Positions 13,687 to 25,510 of a stretch of DNA of 64,000 nucleotides are shown here, one piece after another (the first letter of the stretch is position 1; each line of letters opens with the position of its first letter). Source of the DNA: Lota lota (taxonomy: Eukaryota > Chordata > Actinopteri > Gadiformes > Lotidae); contig JACYXH010000207.1 of NCBI GenBank assembly GCA_026745465.1, positions 862,001-926,000 on the forward strand, given 5' to 3'. The notes under the pieces were generated by a model, which did no database searches, was not told the DNA's origin, and was given only the letters and a program-made list of their open reading frames with translations. The position numbers and the translations under genes were made by a program.

Positions 13687-13724
<38 letters not shown>
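13687..13724. repeat. (AC)n microsatellite
   Basis: About 19 AC units, preceded by AC-rich degenerate units from 13645. Confidence 0.95.
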
Positions 13725-13728
<4 letters not shown>

Positions 13729-13877
13729 GGAGTGTGAAAAAGCCCCCTGTGGAGGAAGATTTCAGATACGGTAGCAACGACTTCAGTGATAAAGATACAC
13801 AAGTTAAGCAGAAGAATGCAGTCTAAAGCAACAGTGTCTCATGACACCCAAATGTTTTTTACTTTTATCATGACTGA

Positions 13878-13880
<3 letters not shown>

Positions 13881-13964
<84 letters not shown>
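13881..13964. repeat. (TG)42 microsatellite
   Basis: 84 bp of pure TG in the prrt4 intron. Confidence 0.97.
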
Positions 13965-13965
<1 letters not shown>

Positions 13966-14232
13966 ATTAGGGTGGCTGGGTAGCTGTACTGGGAGAGGGC
14001 TACATCAGATGCATCAGGGTTGATCATTTTAATTACAACGCTGAAAATTCTTGCTTGCACAAAATTGCATCACGTCAGAGCCGTTTTATTTCTTCTTCAT
14101 CACGGATAAAGTTGCATCGTCTAATTACTGTTTCAAAATGGTTCCAGTGGGTATTAGTTATAATCTCAAGTCTTGTTTTGAAATGCTTCCGAGCCAACCT
14201 CCCCATCTAAATCTGCTCCTGCATTTATTAAG

Positions 14233-14246
14233 GTAACCATGGAAAC
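14233..14246. promoter_or_regulatory. RFX X-box motif
   Basis: GTAACCATGGAAAC fits the palindromic RFX-factor X-box pattern (GTNNCC-AT-GGNAAC) perfectly. It lies at the end of a repeat-free stretch (14040-14250) in the large prrt4 intron. RFX factors control ciliary and neuronal genes; a link to prrt4 is inference. Confidence 0.4.
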
Positions 14247-14369
14247 CAAAGACCAGGATGTTATTAGACGGTATCTCTGTTCCGTGCTCAACTCCTGAAA
14301 ATTGAAATTCCAATCTTTAAAACAAATAACACTTATTGTGTTATATAACCTCTGGCCCCTGGTTTAACA

Positions 14370-14606
14370 ATTAGCTGCGAAGACCTCTTCCAAGGGGTTT
14401 GAGAAATAGAAACGAATACCTCTTTTCACTAGGTTGTGAATTTGCCAAGCTACAAAGACCTTTTTTCACTACTTTCTGTATTAACAAAACCATGAAGCAA
14501 TCTTAAGAATTAGCTAAGAAGACCTCCTGAAGCTAGTTTGAGAATTAGCTTTGAATACGTCATTACGCAAATCTGAGAATTGGCTACAAAGACCTCAGCC
14601 GCCCTA
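14370..14606. repeat. Degenerate tandem array, period about 35 bp
   Basis: Six or so diverged units share the pattern ATTAGCT..GAAGACCTC...TTTGAGA, with clear starts near 14370, 14405, 14441, 14510, 14544 and 14577. The array is old, because units differ at many positions. It is not a simple repeat and matches no family I know. Confidence 0.55.
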
Positions 14607-15117
14607 GCTCCACCATGAGAAATCAACATTATGCTACGCTGTGAGAGATGATCTTCACGCTACGCTTGGTATTTCATTTCAATTGCTACTCGGTCACACA
14701 GGGACATCAGGTGTTCATGTCACATGCTGAATTGGCGAATTCATGTCATTAATCAATGAATCCGTTCAGAATGCATTGGCTTCACCTCGGGCTGCCTATG
14801 CAGGTATTCATGGTGTCTAATACAGGTTTAAATGCACTACAGCATGCAGTGGAGGAACAAGGCTGTAATATAAACAGATGGAAAAAGTGGGGGGAAGGCT
14901 GGTTAAAAACTAGCCTCATTTTTCATCCGCCACACGTCATCAGCTTCAGACAAACACGCACACCCACACCCTAGTACCCTGCTCTTTCGCAATCAACTCC
15001 CCCGCTTGTGTGTTTTGGCTCTGTTAGTCATAACTGACCTAGCTGTTGGTATTAGCGCTAGTGGTTACCAAAACAAAGGCATGCTACAACAAATGTGTGG
15101 GAAAATGGGGCTTTTGC

Positions 15118-15229
15118 ACCTAGCTGCCATCTTGGTTCTAAACGCTAGCTGGGTGGGGGAACTGAATGTGGAATTCCTTATTCAATTCCCTCACCCAGCT
15201 AGCGTTTAGTACCAAGATGGCCGCTAGGT
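15118..15229. repeat. Fold-back element with about 43-bp arms
   Basis: The left arm 15118-15160 and right arm 15187-15229 are near-perfect reverse complements (core CCATCTTGGT.CTAAACGCTAGCTGGGTG), with a 26-bp spacer. It is probably a MITE or solo inverted-repeat element in the prrt4 intron. Confidence 0.75.
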
Positions 15230-16968
15230 AAATGAGGCCCGTTGCTCTTTGGTTCATGAATAAGTCCCGCACATTTCCTCATCCTCATGTCCATTCAACC
15301 CCATCGAAGCAGTCAAATAAAATGGATGACTATAAAGGCAAACGCAACACCGATTTATTTCTAATGATGTGATAATGTTTATTAATGCGGAACTATTCCC
15401 GGTACTTCCTTTTTGTATAAAAGTCTATTAACGCTCTGTCTGGGCCCGTTCATCGTTCGGGCCGTTGCGTGAGTCCCTTCTGAGACATGCACACAGTGAG
15501 GTCATCTTTAAAGGAGCAGAGGGGAATGGCACATTTGTTTTTTTCTTCCTGACGCGCTTTTAATTTGTTGCTGAGAGAACAGTCAAGCCTATATCTACAC
15601 AGTGCCCTTGTCACCCCTGTACAAACCAGAGAGGGAACACTCTTTTGTCTGCAGAGAGAAAATACATAATTAGGGTTATTGCAGGGGAGCATCAACAGAG
15701 GTTGTGGAAGGGGGGATAGGGCGGGACGTATGGCGTTGAGGAGGAAGAGGAATTAGATAAAGGAAGGGTGAAGAAGAGAGAGGGAGGGAGGGGGGGACTT
15801 AATGTCGAGGAGCATGTTCGGCGTCCACCAGCCACGGCTGGCGACCGCGTTGGTCCCCAGAGGATGCTGGTGGAGGACGGTTTCGCTGAGGCGGCACTCT
15901 GCATACTGATGCAGGGCCACAGCAGCCCTCCATGTACACCAGGCAGGCCAGGCTTTTGTTCTCCACACAGCAGCCTGTACACTGGAGCTGAAGTAATACC
16001 GGTGGGACCCCATAGACACATACACCTCCCCCCGCACCCCACCAGACATAATACGATGGCATTTGGGAACATCCCGTGACACACAGACAAGGTAACGCCA
16101 CTGGTTACGCGCAATAACACACTGTAATTTGACATCTGTGAAGTAATTTGATCCAAACTACAGGCAGTGAGGTTAAGCCGTATGTAGAAATTGACATGGT
16201 AAAGTTTGTTTACATTCAGGACTAATAGAGGACCATTCTTAATATTATCGTCATACGGTGAAATAATTTTCCTCAAACTTAAAAAAAATCATGAATCTGT
16301 AATGTAATGTGAATCTAAATAATCAAAACACAGTGAACTGTTCTGCATGTATTGATATTCCCTACTAGCCCTACTAGTGCTGTACGATCGTTGGTCCGTC
16401 CCAAAAAAAAATGCCTTGTTGGCAATCATCGACTTCCTTATTGTGTGTGTGGGCCTTTGACCTTTCCCTGATGGATGGGTCTGTAATGTAAGGGGGAGGG
16501 GCTTCCCTCTGCAGATCTTTTAGCATACTGATGCCAGACGCTAGCATCACCCCAGTGTTGGTTGTTGCGGTGCGGGGGATGGGCCGGTGGAAGAAGGATG
16601 GTAGGTATTCCCTCAATGTCAGACGAAAGTGACTTTAAGAAGCCTACCAGCTGTGAGCAGCTGCTCCTTATTATCATCCCTCTCTTTCCTGTCCTGGCTG
16701 GAACCCCGAGTCCACCATGTTGTAATTCCAAACACCTTTTTGACCTTTGTGTGACTGTGGGGATCTTTGACTTGTAATAAAAAACGAAATCTATTTGCTA
16801 TGACTCATCATCATGGTGTGTAGACAGTTTTCATTGATCATGCTAATCTATACACAGCCTTTTGGATGTCGTGTATTGATGAGGCTAAGGACCTGCCTGC
16901 GTATGATTGATTGCATTCACAGAGTCAATGCATTCCCCCCATTGATTTTATTCCAAACTTCTGCTTAC

Positions 16969-17881
16969 CTCCTGGTAACTGGGAGTTAACCTCCCAGCTC
17001 CAAGTTGTAGTTATAGATTCCGGCGTTAATCTTTCCTTCACCTCCGTGGCAGTGCTGGAGCCCCGGCCTGCTTGAGTCCCAGACGGTCTGGCGCCAGTTT
17101 CATCCCCCTCCCCGGCAGAGCCTCTGGTCAATGTCTTTGATGTCGTGACCAGCATGGTCCCCCGGGCTGTGGACGGGGTCACGTAGCCCTGCGGGCGTTT
17201 GCCCAGCGTGGTTTCCACCGGTACAGGGTTTAAGGTGTCTGCGGTGTTGGGGGTCACAGGTGGGCTCCATCCCCAGGCGGTTGGAACTGTTTCCGGAGCT
17301 ACTGTGGAAGAGGCCGTCGACGGCTCTTCTGGAGGGCCCTTGACCTCCGCCGTTTTGGCGTGCTCCTCCGGGGGCCCGGCTTTCGCTGGGCCCCCGATGT
17401 CTTCGGTGGTTGCCGAGGTGTCTTTGGGTTGGCGGGTGTCATGTGTTGTCGCATGCTCCGTAGGGGCGCCCGTCCTCCCGGAACCGGTTGAGAACGGCAT
17501 GTTCTTGGCAGAGCTGCCGCTGGGTGCGTAGGAGGCTGAGACAACGGCATCGCCGTCATTCTGCGCTGTGATCCTGCGCGTGGACACTGGCGGCCTCTCG
17601 GGACCGACAGGAGTGGGAGTCACGGGTGTCAACGGGGGGAGCGGCTGAGCTGCGGCGGCTCGATCGTCCTTGACTTTCGAACTCCCGGGCAACAGATTGA
17701 GGGGGTTGAGGAACGACAGGGAAGGGAGCTTGGGCAGCGATGGCTTCCACCAGGAGGAGCTGGGCTTCTCCGTCACCGCCGTGCTCCAGACCGCCTCCTC
17801 GTCGGCCACCACCCGCCGGTGAAGTGTGACCAGAAGACAACATGGGATGTACAACGCCAAAGTCTGCTGGATTAGAAGCAT
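16969..17881 (-). CDS. prrt4: prrt4, first coding exon (signal peptide and Pro/Thr/Ser-rich ectodomain)
   Basis: This exon encodes residues 1-304 and the first base of codon 305. The ATG reads on minus from 17881. A hydrophobic run (LALYIPCCLLVTL, residues 8-20) followed by RR and VVA gives a signal peptide with likely cleavage near residue 26. The rest is low in hydrophobic residues and rich in Pro, Thr, Ser and Gly, with many S/T-P dipeptides, as expected for an extended, O-glycosylated outside region of a PRRT family protein. The donor GTAAGC follows codon GGA plus G, in phase 1. A CAG acceptor lies one base upstream of the ATG (17883-17885), behind a pyrimidine tract that contains C22, so a 5' UTR exon further right is likely. 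The link to the exon at 2941-5054 rests on exact phase match and on family architecture. Confidence 0.82.
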
Positions 17882-17906
17882 CCTGCCGTCAGGTGGGAGG
17901 GAGGGA

Positions 17907-17928
17907 GGGGGGGGGGGGGGGGGGGGGG
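17907..17928. repeat. G22 homopolymer at the prrt4 acceptor
   Basis: On the minus strand this is a C22 run in the polypyrimidine tract directly upstream of the exon that carries the prrt4 start codon. Length changes could alter splicing of this exon (inference). Confidence 0.9.
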
Positions 17929-18579
17929 CTGTGGTGGAGCTATCTGATCACATGTTGTTCCCCATTCCTCTGGACCCTGCGTCCCGCTTGGCAAGGCTTC
18001 CTGGGGTGGGTGACCTAGAAGAGAAGAGCACATAGGACAACCGGGTGACATACTTCTCTTTCGCTTCGCTCCAGGACCACACAGTGTTGACGTGATGGGA
18101 GAGACAAGCTGACTGAAAACATGTACATTTCATATTTACGTTTACAAGAATGCTGTGTTACAAATGAGGCTTAAACATCAAAGCATCGATGTGTTGTCAG
18201 TCTCAATACACGGGTATGCTGTTGAAATTAATGTAAGGGTTAGTTTGTTTGTATGTGGGATTCGTTGTGCTCCCGTCAACGCCAATTCAATAGAAACCAA
18301 TGGAGTAGTACGTGGACATCACAGTTATTTTGGGGGCGGTGTTTTTCTTTTCCAGCTGTTGTGCAAAATCATTCCACTCACATTTAAAACACAGCAGCCA
18401 TTATTAAAACAGGACTGACTGAGGTTAGCATGGCCAAAAATATGCCGTCGTCCACCACAGAAATCATAACAACAAAATAAGCGTTACGGACACCCGCAAT
18501 TAGTGGTTTCCGTGGTCAGTATTTATGTCATGAGTCAGTCATACGACAGCTATGGCCCAATCCCAGTACCTGACCAATT

Positions 18580-18580
<1 letters not shown>

Positions 18581-18616
<36 letters not shown>
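18581..18616. repeat. (GA)13 followed by G10
   Basis: A pure GA tract that runs into a G homopolymer. Further broken G-runs lie at 18751-18774. Confidence 0.93.
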
Positions 18617-19299
18617 AAACCCCCTCACTTTGAAATGTCTTCCATTTAGTAGCCATTGACCGGGAAATAATGTGTGTATGTGGGCACGAAAGTGTGTCAG
18701 TCATAGCGTAGAGTGCAGTGGGTGGGGCAGGCTGGAGTGTAGGGATTGGAAGGGGGGGGGAGGGGGGGGGGGGCTTAGCAAAGGAGGCCCTCCGTTGAAT
18801 GATTGGGACCCCCCTTTCTGTGGAGAGGTACTGGGAGGTTCAAAGTAACCAGCCAGGGTTGCCTCAGTGAAAAGGCCCAAGCAGCAGTGGAATTTGGCCC
18901 CTGTGAGAACAACAACCTGTGGGCTACAGCTTCACTTACAGTCCACCCCCCCACCCCACCCACCCCACCCACCACCCATTTTTTGCCCCAGTGTCAAATC
19001 CAAATCCTGGTTTATGTGTACTTTACATTTGTCAGAGAGAGATACAGAGAGACTGAGACAGACCTATTTGTGTGGGGGTTGCGTATTACCCGGTGATAAA
19101 GAAAAACGACATGAGAGCTAATTCCCGGTGATTCATGACTCGAATAAAGCCCTTCCAGCTCTCTCTTTTGTCCTTCAGCGCTCCCCTTCAACGTATTTAT
19201 GTATTCCTTCTTCCCCTTGCCTGTCATCTACCGTTCCTGTCTCCCGGACAAGTTAATGCCGTATACCTGATGCATGTCAGATCACCATTTTTTTCCCAC

Positions 19300-19301
<2 letters not shown>

Positions 19302-19346
<45 letters not shown>
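19302..19346. repeat. (CT)n microsatellite
   Basis: About 22 pure CT units. Confidence 0.95.
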
Positions 19347-19351
<5 letters not shown>

Positions 19352-19786
19352 TCCCACACACATGCAACCACCCACATGCATCTACCAATGGATGGCCTCA
19401 CACACACACATTTATACAACAACTGAAACATGATCACATGCATACAAACACAACACACTGTATGTCGATCAATAAAAAGAAGGTTCTATATTTATGGTTC
19501 ACACAATCATCTTTACATCTCATCTGCTGCCCTCCATGTCTCTAAGTCACAGAGAGAAGATTAAGGTTCCTTCTACAACTCTCTGTTTAGAGAGAGGGAA
19601 CGTAGGGACCGGAATCAATAATTGTAGGAGAACCAGCATGGATTCAGATCATACATAGACTGATAGGTGCAGGGCTAGGGGGGTCACACATTGGAGTTAC
19701 CCACACAGGTGTTGAGTGAACACCATGAAATCAATTTCCACTGAGGATTGGTTGTTTATATGCATGCATATATTCGCACTGTGCCG

Positions 19787-19790
<4 letters not shown>

Positions 19791-19835
<45 letters not shown>

Positions 19836-19980
19836 GTACACATACGTGTATACGCGTGCACACATATGAACACACTCAAGCATGTAGATACACATAAAAT
19901 GCACACACATATACACACACACACGCACACACAGACAGACAATGCATTCACCCACACACACATTCACACACACATACATT
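19791..19980. repeat. (AC)n tract plus complex AC-rich satellite
   Basis: A pure AC block (19791-19831) is followed by a non-simple AC/GT-word segment (19841-19945) that recurs at 23685-23779. Confidence 0.9.
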
Positions 19981-20031
19981 GTGTCTCAAACTATGTGGGC
20001 ACACTCAGTGGCTGAACTCACTGTTCAGCCA

Positions 20032-20071
<40 letters not shown>
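20032..20071. repeat. (AC)n microsatellite
   Basis: 20 pure AC units. Confidence 0.95.
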
Positions 20072-20073
<2 letters not shown>

Positions 20074-20692
20074 CCATGCACTCAATCCCAATGCCTACAG
20101 CAATTTTTTTAATCAAATGGTCATTGTAGTATAAAGCACAAACACTGTTCTCACCGAGCACTAGAAGAGAGCTAATTTGTTGTGAAATTGGCTTCATTTG
20201 ATTTCATACTAAAACCTTGCAATTAACTAAAAGCTTACCGCAATTTAACTCTCTACCTCGATTGGGTTTTTAGTAGAACTGACACAATGCAAATCAATTA
20301 TTAACACAGTGTGGGGGTGCGGTGTGGGGGGTGCATTTAATTTATCTTGGCTAGTAACAATTCTCAAATGTCCTTTTCACACAGTAGCCTATCCCTTTGC
20401 TATCACTCACTGTGCCGTTATGGAAAATGAATCAGTCGGTTGTGTGAGTAGAACTCCAAACACAATCTTTTCATTCTGTCTCTCTAATCTGAAGGGTGCA
20501 ACCGGCTTTTTCATATGGCGTAGAAACTAATGATTGTTTGACTTTGAATTCATCTGTATATTAATATTATTGGTTTAATTATTTGGTTAGGGCTAAAATG
20601 TCCTAAATAATTGCAACTGCCACCACCCTACAAGTTACCAGTGGCTTGCAGACCTGCACATCATCTTCTCTCTCTGTTGCTGCCGGACAGAG

Positions 20693-20732
20693 GAGGTGAG
20701 GAGGGGAGGAGGGGAGGAGGGGAGGAGGGGAG
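20693..20732. repeat. G-rich decamer minisatellite
   Basis: Four tandem copies of GGGGAGGAGG. Runs of four G are spaced every 10 bases, so the plus strand could form a G-quadruplex. Confidence 0.85.
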
Positions 20733-22602
20733 GTCATTGTCTATTCTGACAGGCAGCAGAGCGGACGGAAAGCAACTGTTGAAAAAAGGAAGAATTAAAA
20801 AGTGGCCGTAGGGGAAAATTTACGAGGCCCCTTGTTCCCTTGATTCTAGTGGCGTTTTGTCTCAGTGGTGCCTTCGACAAAAGCTGGATCGGGGGGCGCT
20901 GTAGTAGTGAGCTGAATGGAGCAGAGAACTGAAAGGAGAAGAGAGGGAAACGCAGAAGGGAAGAGTGGAAAGCTCAAAAGACCAAAAAGGAGAAGAGAGC
21001 CAAAGAGAGAGAAGGAAAGAGAAAGAGAGGTAGAGAGACTTATTGACGTACTGTTGCGGCATTCTTCGTCTGGGAGAGTAAACTCACTAATGCTCATCTC
21101 AGTTTGTTGCCAATGCTTCTTTTATTAACTCTGTCAACACACCCCCCTTTCTTAATTTACTCTGTTTGCCTTCTCTCGTCATGGGTTTGTGTGCGCGTGT
21201 CGTGCTGTGCTCGTGGTTTCTTTACTTGCTCCATTTTCATTTTCGGGCCCCATCTGCCTATTCCTATTCTGTGGTCTGTTCACATCTTCACAAGGCATTT
21301 ACATGCTGATCATGATGGCTCTGTGTCTGATGACAGTTGCGAAGCATTGCATGGGCGCCCTTGCTATCCTCTGCGGTTGTAGACGATCTCATCTAGTATA
21401 ATTGCCAATAGGGAGAGATAAAGCAAAGAAAGGGAGAGATATAGAGATACACAAGAGAGAGATAAGAAATATGTGTGCATGTGTTTCGTGTGTTTTTTTC
21501 CGGAATATGTGAACAAACTCGCCCCAACCTGCGCGATTGAAATGCATAGGCCCCAGGAACGTGGGGGAAGAGTCACGAATAGAGATGGATTGACTGTGGG
21601 CAAAGTCATTATTATTTAACAAGCCTGCCAGAGCCACACCAAGAGACCGAAGATCAATGTCACAGTACCGGCTAATGGATTGATTTATCTCCCAGTGAGT
21701 GGCTAATGTTTTAAATTGCTGTCCTTTTTATTTCTCTCTGTATGTTTCTATGTATATCTTCATTGCGATGACATGTATATTAAATATTTCTACCTGCAAG
21801 AGTGGAAAAAATGAAAATTTCCAACACTATGTAGCCTATATTATATGGTTCTGTGTACAGAAAGAGTGTGATATTTCTGTCTGCGTATTAAAGTGCATAT
21901 TCATGTGCTGCTTTGTGGAAGTGATTAGAAGGGCTTGTGAGAGTGTTGTACATCTCTACAACCATGCAGTCTCTATCTTTAACACATCCAGTTTCCCAGG
22001 TCCTAATAGCACCTAGGGGGAAGGGAAATGGAGCGCACTTTATACTATACCATTTGACCTTTTGTGGCCTTGACTCTGGAATAGCGATATTGGCAGTAAC
22101 TATCCAGTTGGTCCATCTGCCTGTTCCCACCCTAAACGCCCTCTGATTTATCCCCTCCACTGCAGAAACGTATGATATAGGGTTTAAATAAAGTGTTGAG
22201 TTTAGCCAGCGTGTGTATAATCAATGAATGTCTCCATCAAGCTAATGCTAACTGTAAATCAAGATAACACTCCGAAAAAAGTATTTTTTTTCTCACATCG
22301 TAATACCTTAATAGAGACGTTATGATGAATTATGGCTAATAGTTATAGCTACCAGCAACGCATATCTTGAAATAGAAGATATATAAAATAATCCCTGTGG
22401 CCGTTGTTTTGCCACTCTTTTTGTTTTAGGTAAACAAGCGCAAATTATTACTTTTCCACTCCAGCGCTCGAAGCAATTAACCGGTCCAGACCGGCACATG
22501 CCCATCATTATTTATTTTTCGCCACGGTTGACTGGAACATGTCAGATACGAGCTAAATTGATATCATATCGCAATATGTATTTTTTTTTATGGGTAATGA
22601 TT

Positions 22603-22610
22603 CATACACA

Positions 22611-22653
<43 letters not shown>

Positions 22654-22680
22654 CCACACACCCACACACACACATACCCA
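22603..22680. repeat. (AC)n microsatellite, interrupted
   Basis: AC repeats with TACCC interruptions. Confidence 0.93.
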
Positions 22681-22767
22681 CGTAATATTTTATGTGATAT
22701 TCATCCACAGTTTTGATAAATGTTTTTCGCACTGTAATTTTATATTTGACCTCTCGGCGATGATCAT

Positions 22768-22956
22768 CCAATCAGCCGATGGCTCATTGGTCAGCGTAAA
22801 TGAGCCGAATGGAGCAGTGGACCAATCAGACATAGGCAGATAGAAAACAGTGTAGCTTGCCAAAGTCAATAGTCCCTGGTCATTATCGACCAAAATGAGG
22901 ACCTATACCATGTCCCAGAATAGCTCTACCTTCCAGTCTTTCTGTCTCTATATATA
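22768..22956 (+). promoter_or_regulatory. CCAAT-cluster and TATA-like patch
   Basis: There are three CCAAT boxes: CCAATCAG at 22768, an inverted ATTGG at 22786 and CCAATCAG at 22822. A TATATATA lies at 22949. This spacing is promoter-like, but no downstream open frame has coding features, so it could drive a non-coding RNA, be an enhancer, or be chance in AT-rich DNA. Confidence 0.3.
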
Positions 22957-23640
22957 CAGCAGGCAGCAGTCATTCACCCAACAGGTTATATACAGACTAC
23001 TAGTTAGCTCTATTTTGTTCTCACTCTTTTACAAACCACACCCAAACTCACTGCTTTTATCAATTAACGGCTTTTGCTTCTTTATCATGATTTCAACATC
23101 TTACGTGATGATTTCCTTTGATTTTAATACATGCACTATTAATAGCACTATTAACAATAACATCTCTCGTATGACCGACCTGTTGATTGCAAGTCAACCA
23201 AAATAAACCAACAATGTCATTATTTTGCTCACTCAATAAACAAATTATGTAAAACTCTGTCAGATGCTATTTCATTCTTTCTATTATCCCATTAATTGTT
23301 ATATATTTATATATATATAAATGCATTCTTCATGTGTCAGTCTTGAAGATGATGAAGACAGGGATCTTGCCTATTATAAGGATGCGGTCAAACACATGCG
23401 TTCCACTGGCTGCCTTTGCCATGGTGATGGCTGATGCTCGAGATGTCTCCCTAATCCTTGGGATTTCAAGACCTTCTTAATTCTGCCGTATTGGTCCAGG
23501 ACACATTCACAAAGTCTATGGTATAGTTTACCGATAGACCAAAATACAAACACACACAGACACACACCAATGCAAGTGTGAATCCAGACATATATACAAA
23601 TTACATTTTTTTATGTCTACATACCCCTGAACACACATAC

Positions 23641-23790
23641 ACTCACACACCCCCACACACATACACACACACACACATACATACATACGTGTATACGCGT
23701 GCACACATATGAACACACTCAAGCATGTAGATACACATAAAATGCACACACATATACACACACACACAGACAGACAATACACACACACAT
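23641..23790. repeat. AC-rich complex repeat, second copy
   Basis: The segment at 23685-23779 repeats the one at 19841-19945 almost base for base over about 90 bp, in the same orientation and also next to AC tracts. Confidence 0.85.
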
Positions 23791-24329
23791 TTTGTACATT
23801 GTGGTCAAAACACAATATTGAATGTACAGTACATGGTGAGCTATAAATTAATGAAAACATCCACAACAAATTCCTATGGTGACACACATTAAAACACATT
23901 CCAGCTGCTAATCTTATCAACAGACATAACCATCTGGACTCTCCTACCCTGATCTGGTGTGCCTTATAGTCCAGCATTATCTTCTATGAAAATACTGTAA
24001 GTGGTGGTGTTTCTCCGGCTATGTTAGACCCTGCGTTCGTCTCTCACTATGTGTGGGTGTGTCTGTCTTCTGTGGGGCATCGTCGCTGGTACCTACGGCT
24101 GAGTACGACATCAAAAATGACAAATGGAATAAGAGAGACGTTCCCTCACAGCTTTGCTTCTGAAAGCCAAGGTTAACGCACGGTTTATCATCACAAAAAT
24201 CCACCAACACACACCTGCTCTTGTGTAGATGGAGAGCACAGCGACACGGGCAATGCTGGATAAATATGAGGTGCTTACCTGCAGATGGACAGCGCTGGGA
24301 AAACAGCCAGACAGCTGTTTGCTGCAGGA

Positions 24330-24642
24330 GAGATCAGGGCTCTGTCTCTGTCTCTTCTCTCTCTGTCTCTCCCTGTGGCTGCGTGTGTTTGTGTCGTCTG
24401 TGCATGTGTGGAACTGAGCTCTGAGTGCTTAGTCTCCCTTTCCCCTCTCTCCTTCTCTCCCTCTCCCTCTCTCTCCTTCTCCCTCCCTCTCTCTCTCTCT
24501 ATGTGCTGGCTTGCCGCTGTGTGTGTGTGTGTGTGTGTCTATTATGTCTCTCTTTCTCTGCATGTCCTTTGCTCACTCGAAAGCTTTCCCCTCTCATGTT
24601 TTGTCTGCTCCCCCCCTCCTCTCTCGCTCTCATTCTCTTTGA

Positions 24643-24676
<34 letters not shown>

Positions 24677-24691
24677 TTGACTCTCTCTCTC

Positions 24692-24726
<35 letters not shown>

Positions 24727-24728
24727 CT
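24330..24728. repeat. Mixed CT/GT low-complexity region
   Basis: CT-rich blocks (24340-24500 and 24640-24696) alternate with pure GT blocks (24520-24537 and 24700-24727). Confidence 0.9.
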
Positions 24729-24838
24729 CCATCACAATACCAGTGGTCACAGCTCGCTGAACAAATCATTCATTAGCGGAGCGGCGGCGGATGTTGTGGA
24801 CACTGGAAAAGCCAGGCTGTCGAGACACATTGCAGTGT

Positions 24839-25030
<192 letters not shown>

Positions 25031-25213
25031 ACATTCTCAAACACCTGAACACATAATGAACACATACATATCTGGCTAATGCAACTTCTTCAGGTCATCA
25101 GACTTTAGAAATTATTACACATGCCATAAACATGTAATTCCGACACTGTCTACTCGATTTTTTACCTGAAGATTTTACTATGAAAATCTTCAACATTACA
25201 TGATGACTACCAT

Positions 25214-25220
25214 CATCAAT

Positions 25221-25264
<44 letters not shown>

Positions 25265-25355
25265 AAATATCACCATTACCACCACCATCACCACCCTAAC
25301 CATCACCGCCATAACTATCACCATCATAACCATCACTATCCACCATCACCATCAC

Positions 25356-25397
<42 letters not shown>

Positions 25398-25510
25398 AAA
25401 TATCACCATTACCACCACCATCACCACCCTAACCATCACCGCCATAACTATCACTATCATAACCATCACTATCCACCATCACCATCACCATCATCATCAT
25501 TATCATAACC
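25214..25510. repeat. (ATC)n with tandem 133-bp higher-order duplication
   Basis: Pure ATC runs at 25221-25264 and about 25350-25397 are each followed by the same degenerate CAC/CAT sequence (starting at 25263 and at 25396). A unit of 133 bp has therefore been duplicated in tandem. Degenerate ACC/ATC triplets continue to about 25760. Confidence 0.92.

Noticed and set aside
22895-23206. 103-codon frame downstream of the CCAAT/TATA patch
   Set aside because: No signal, domain or splice context; composition fits AT-rich non-coding DNA.
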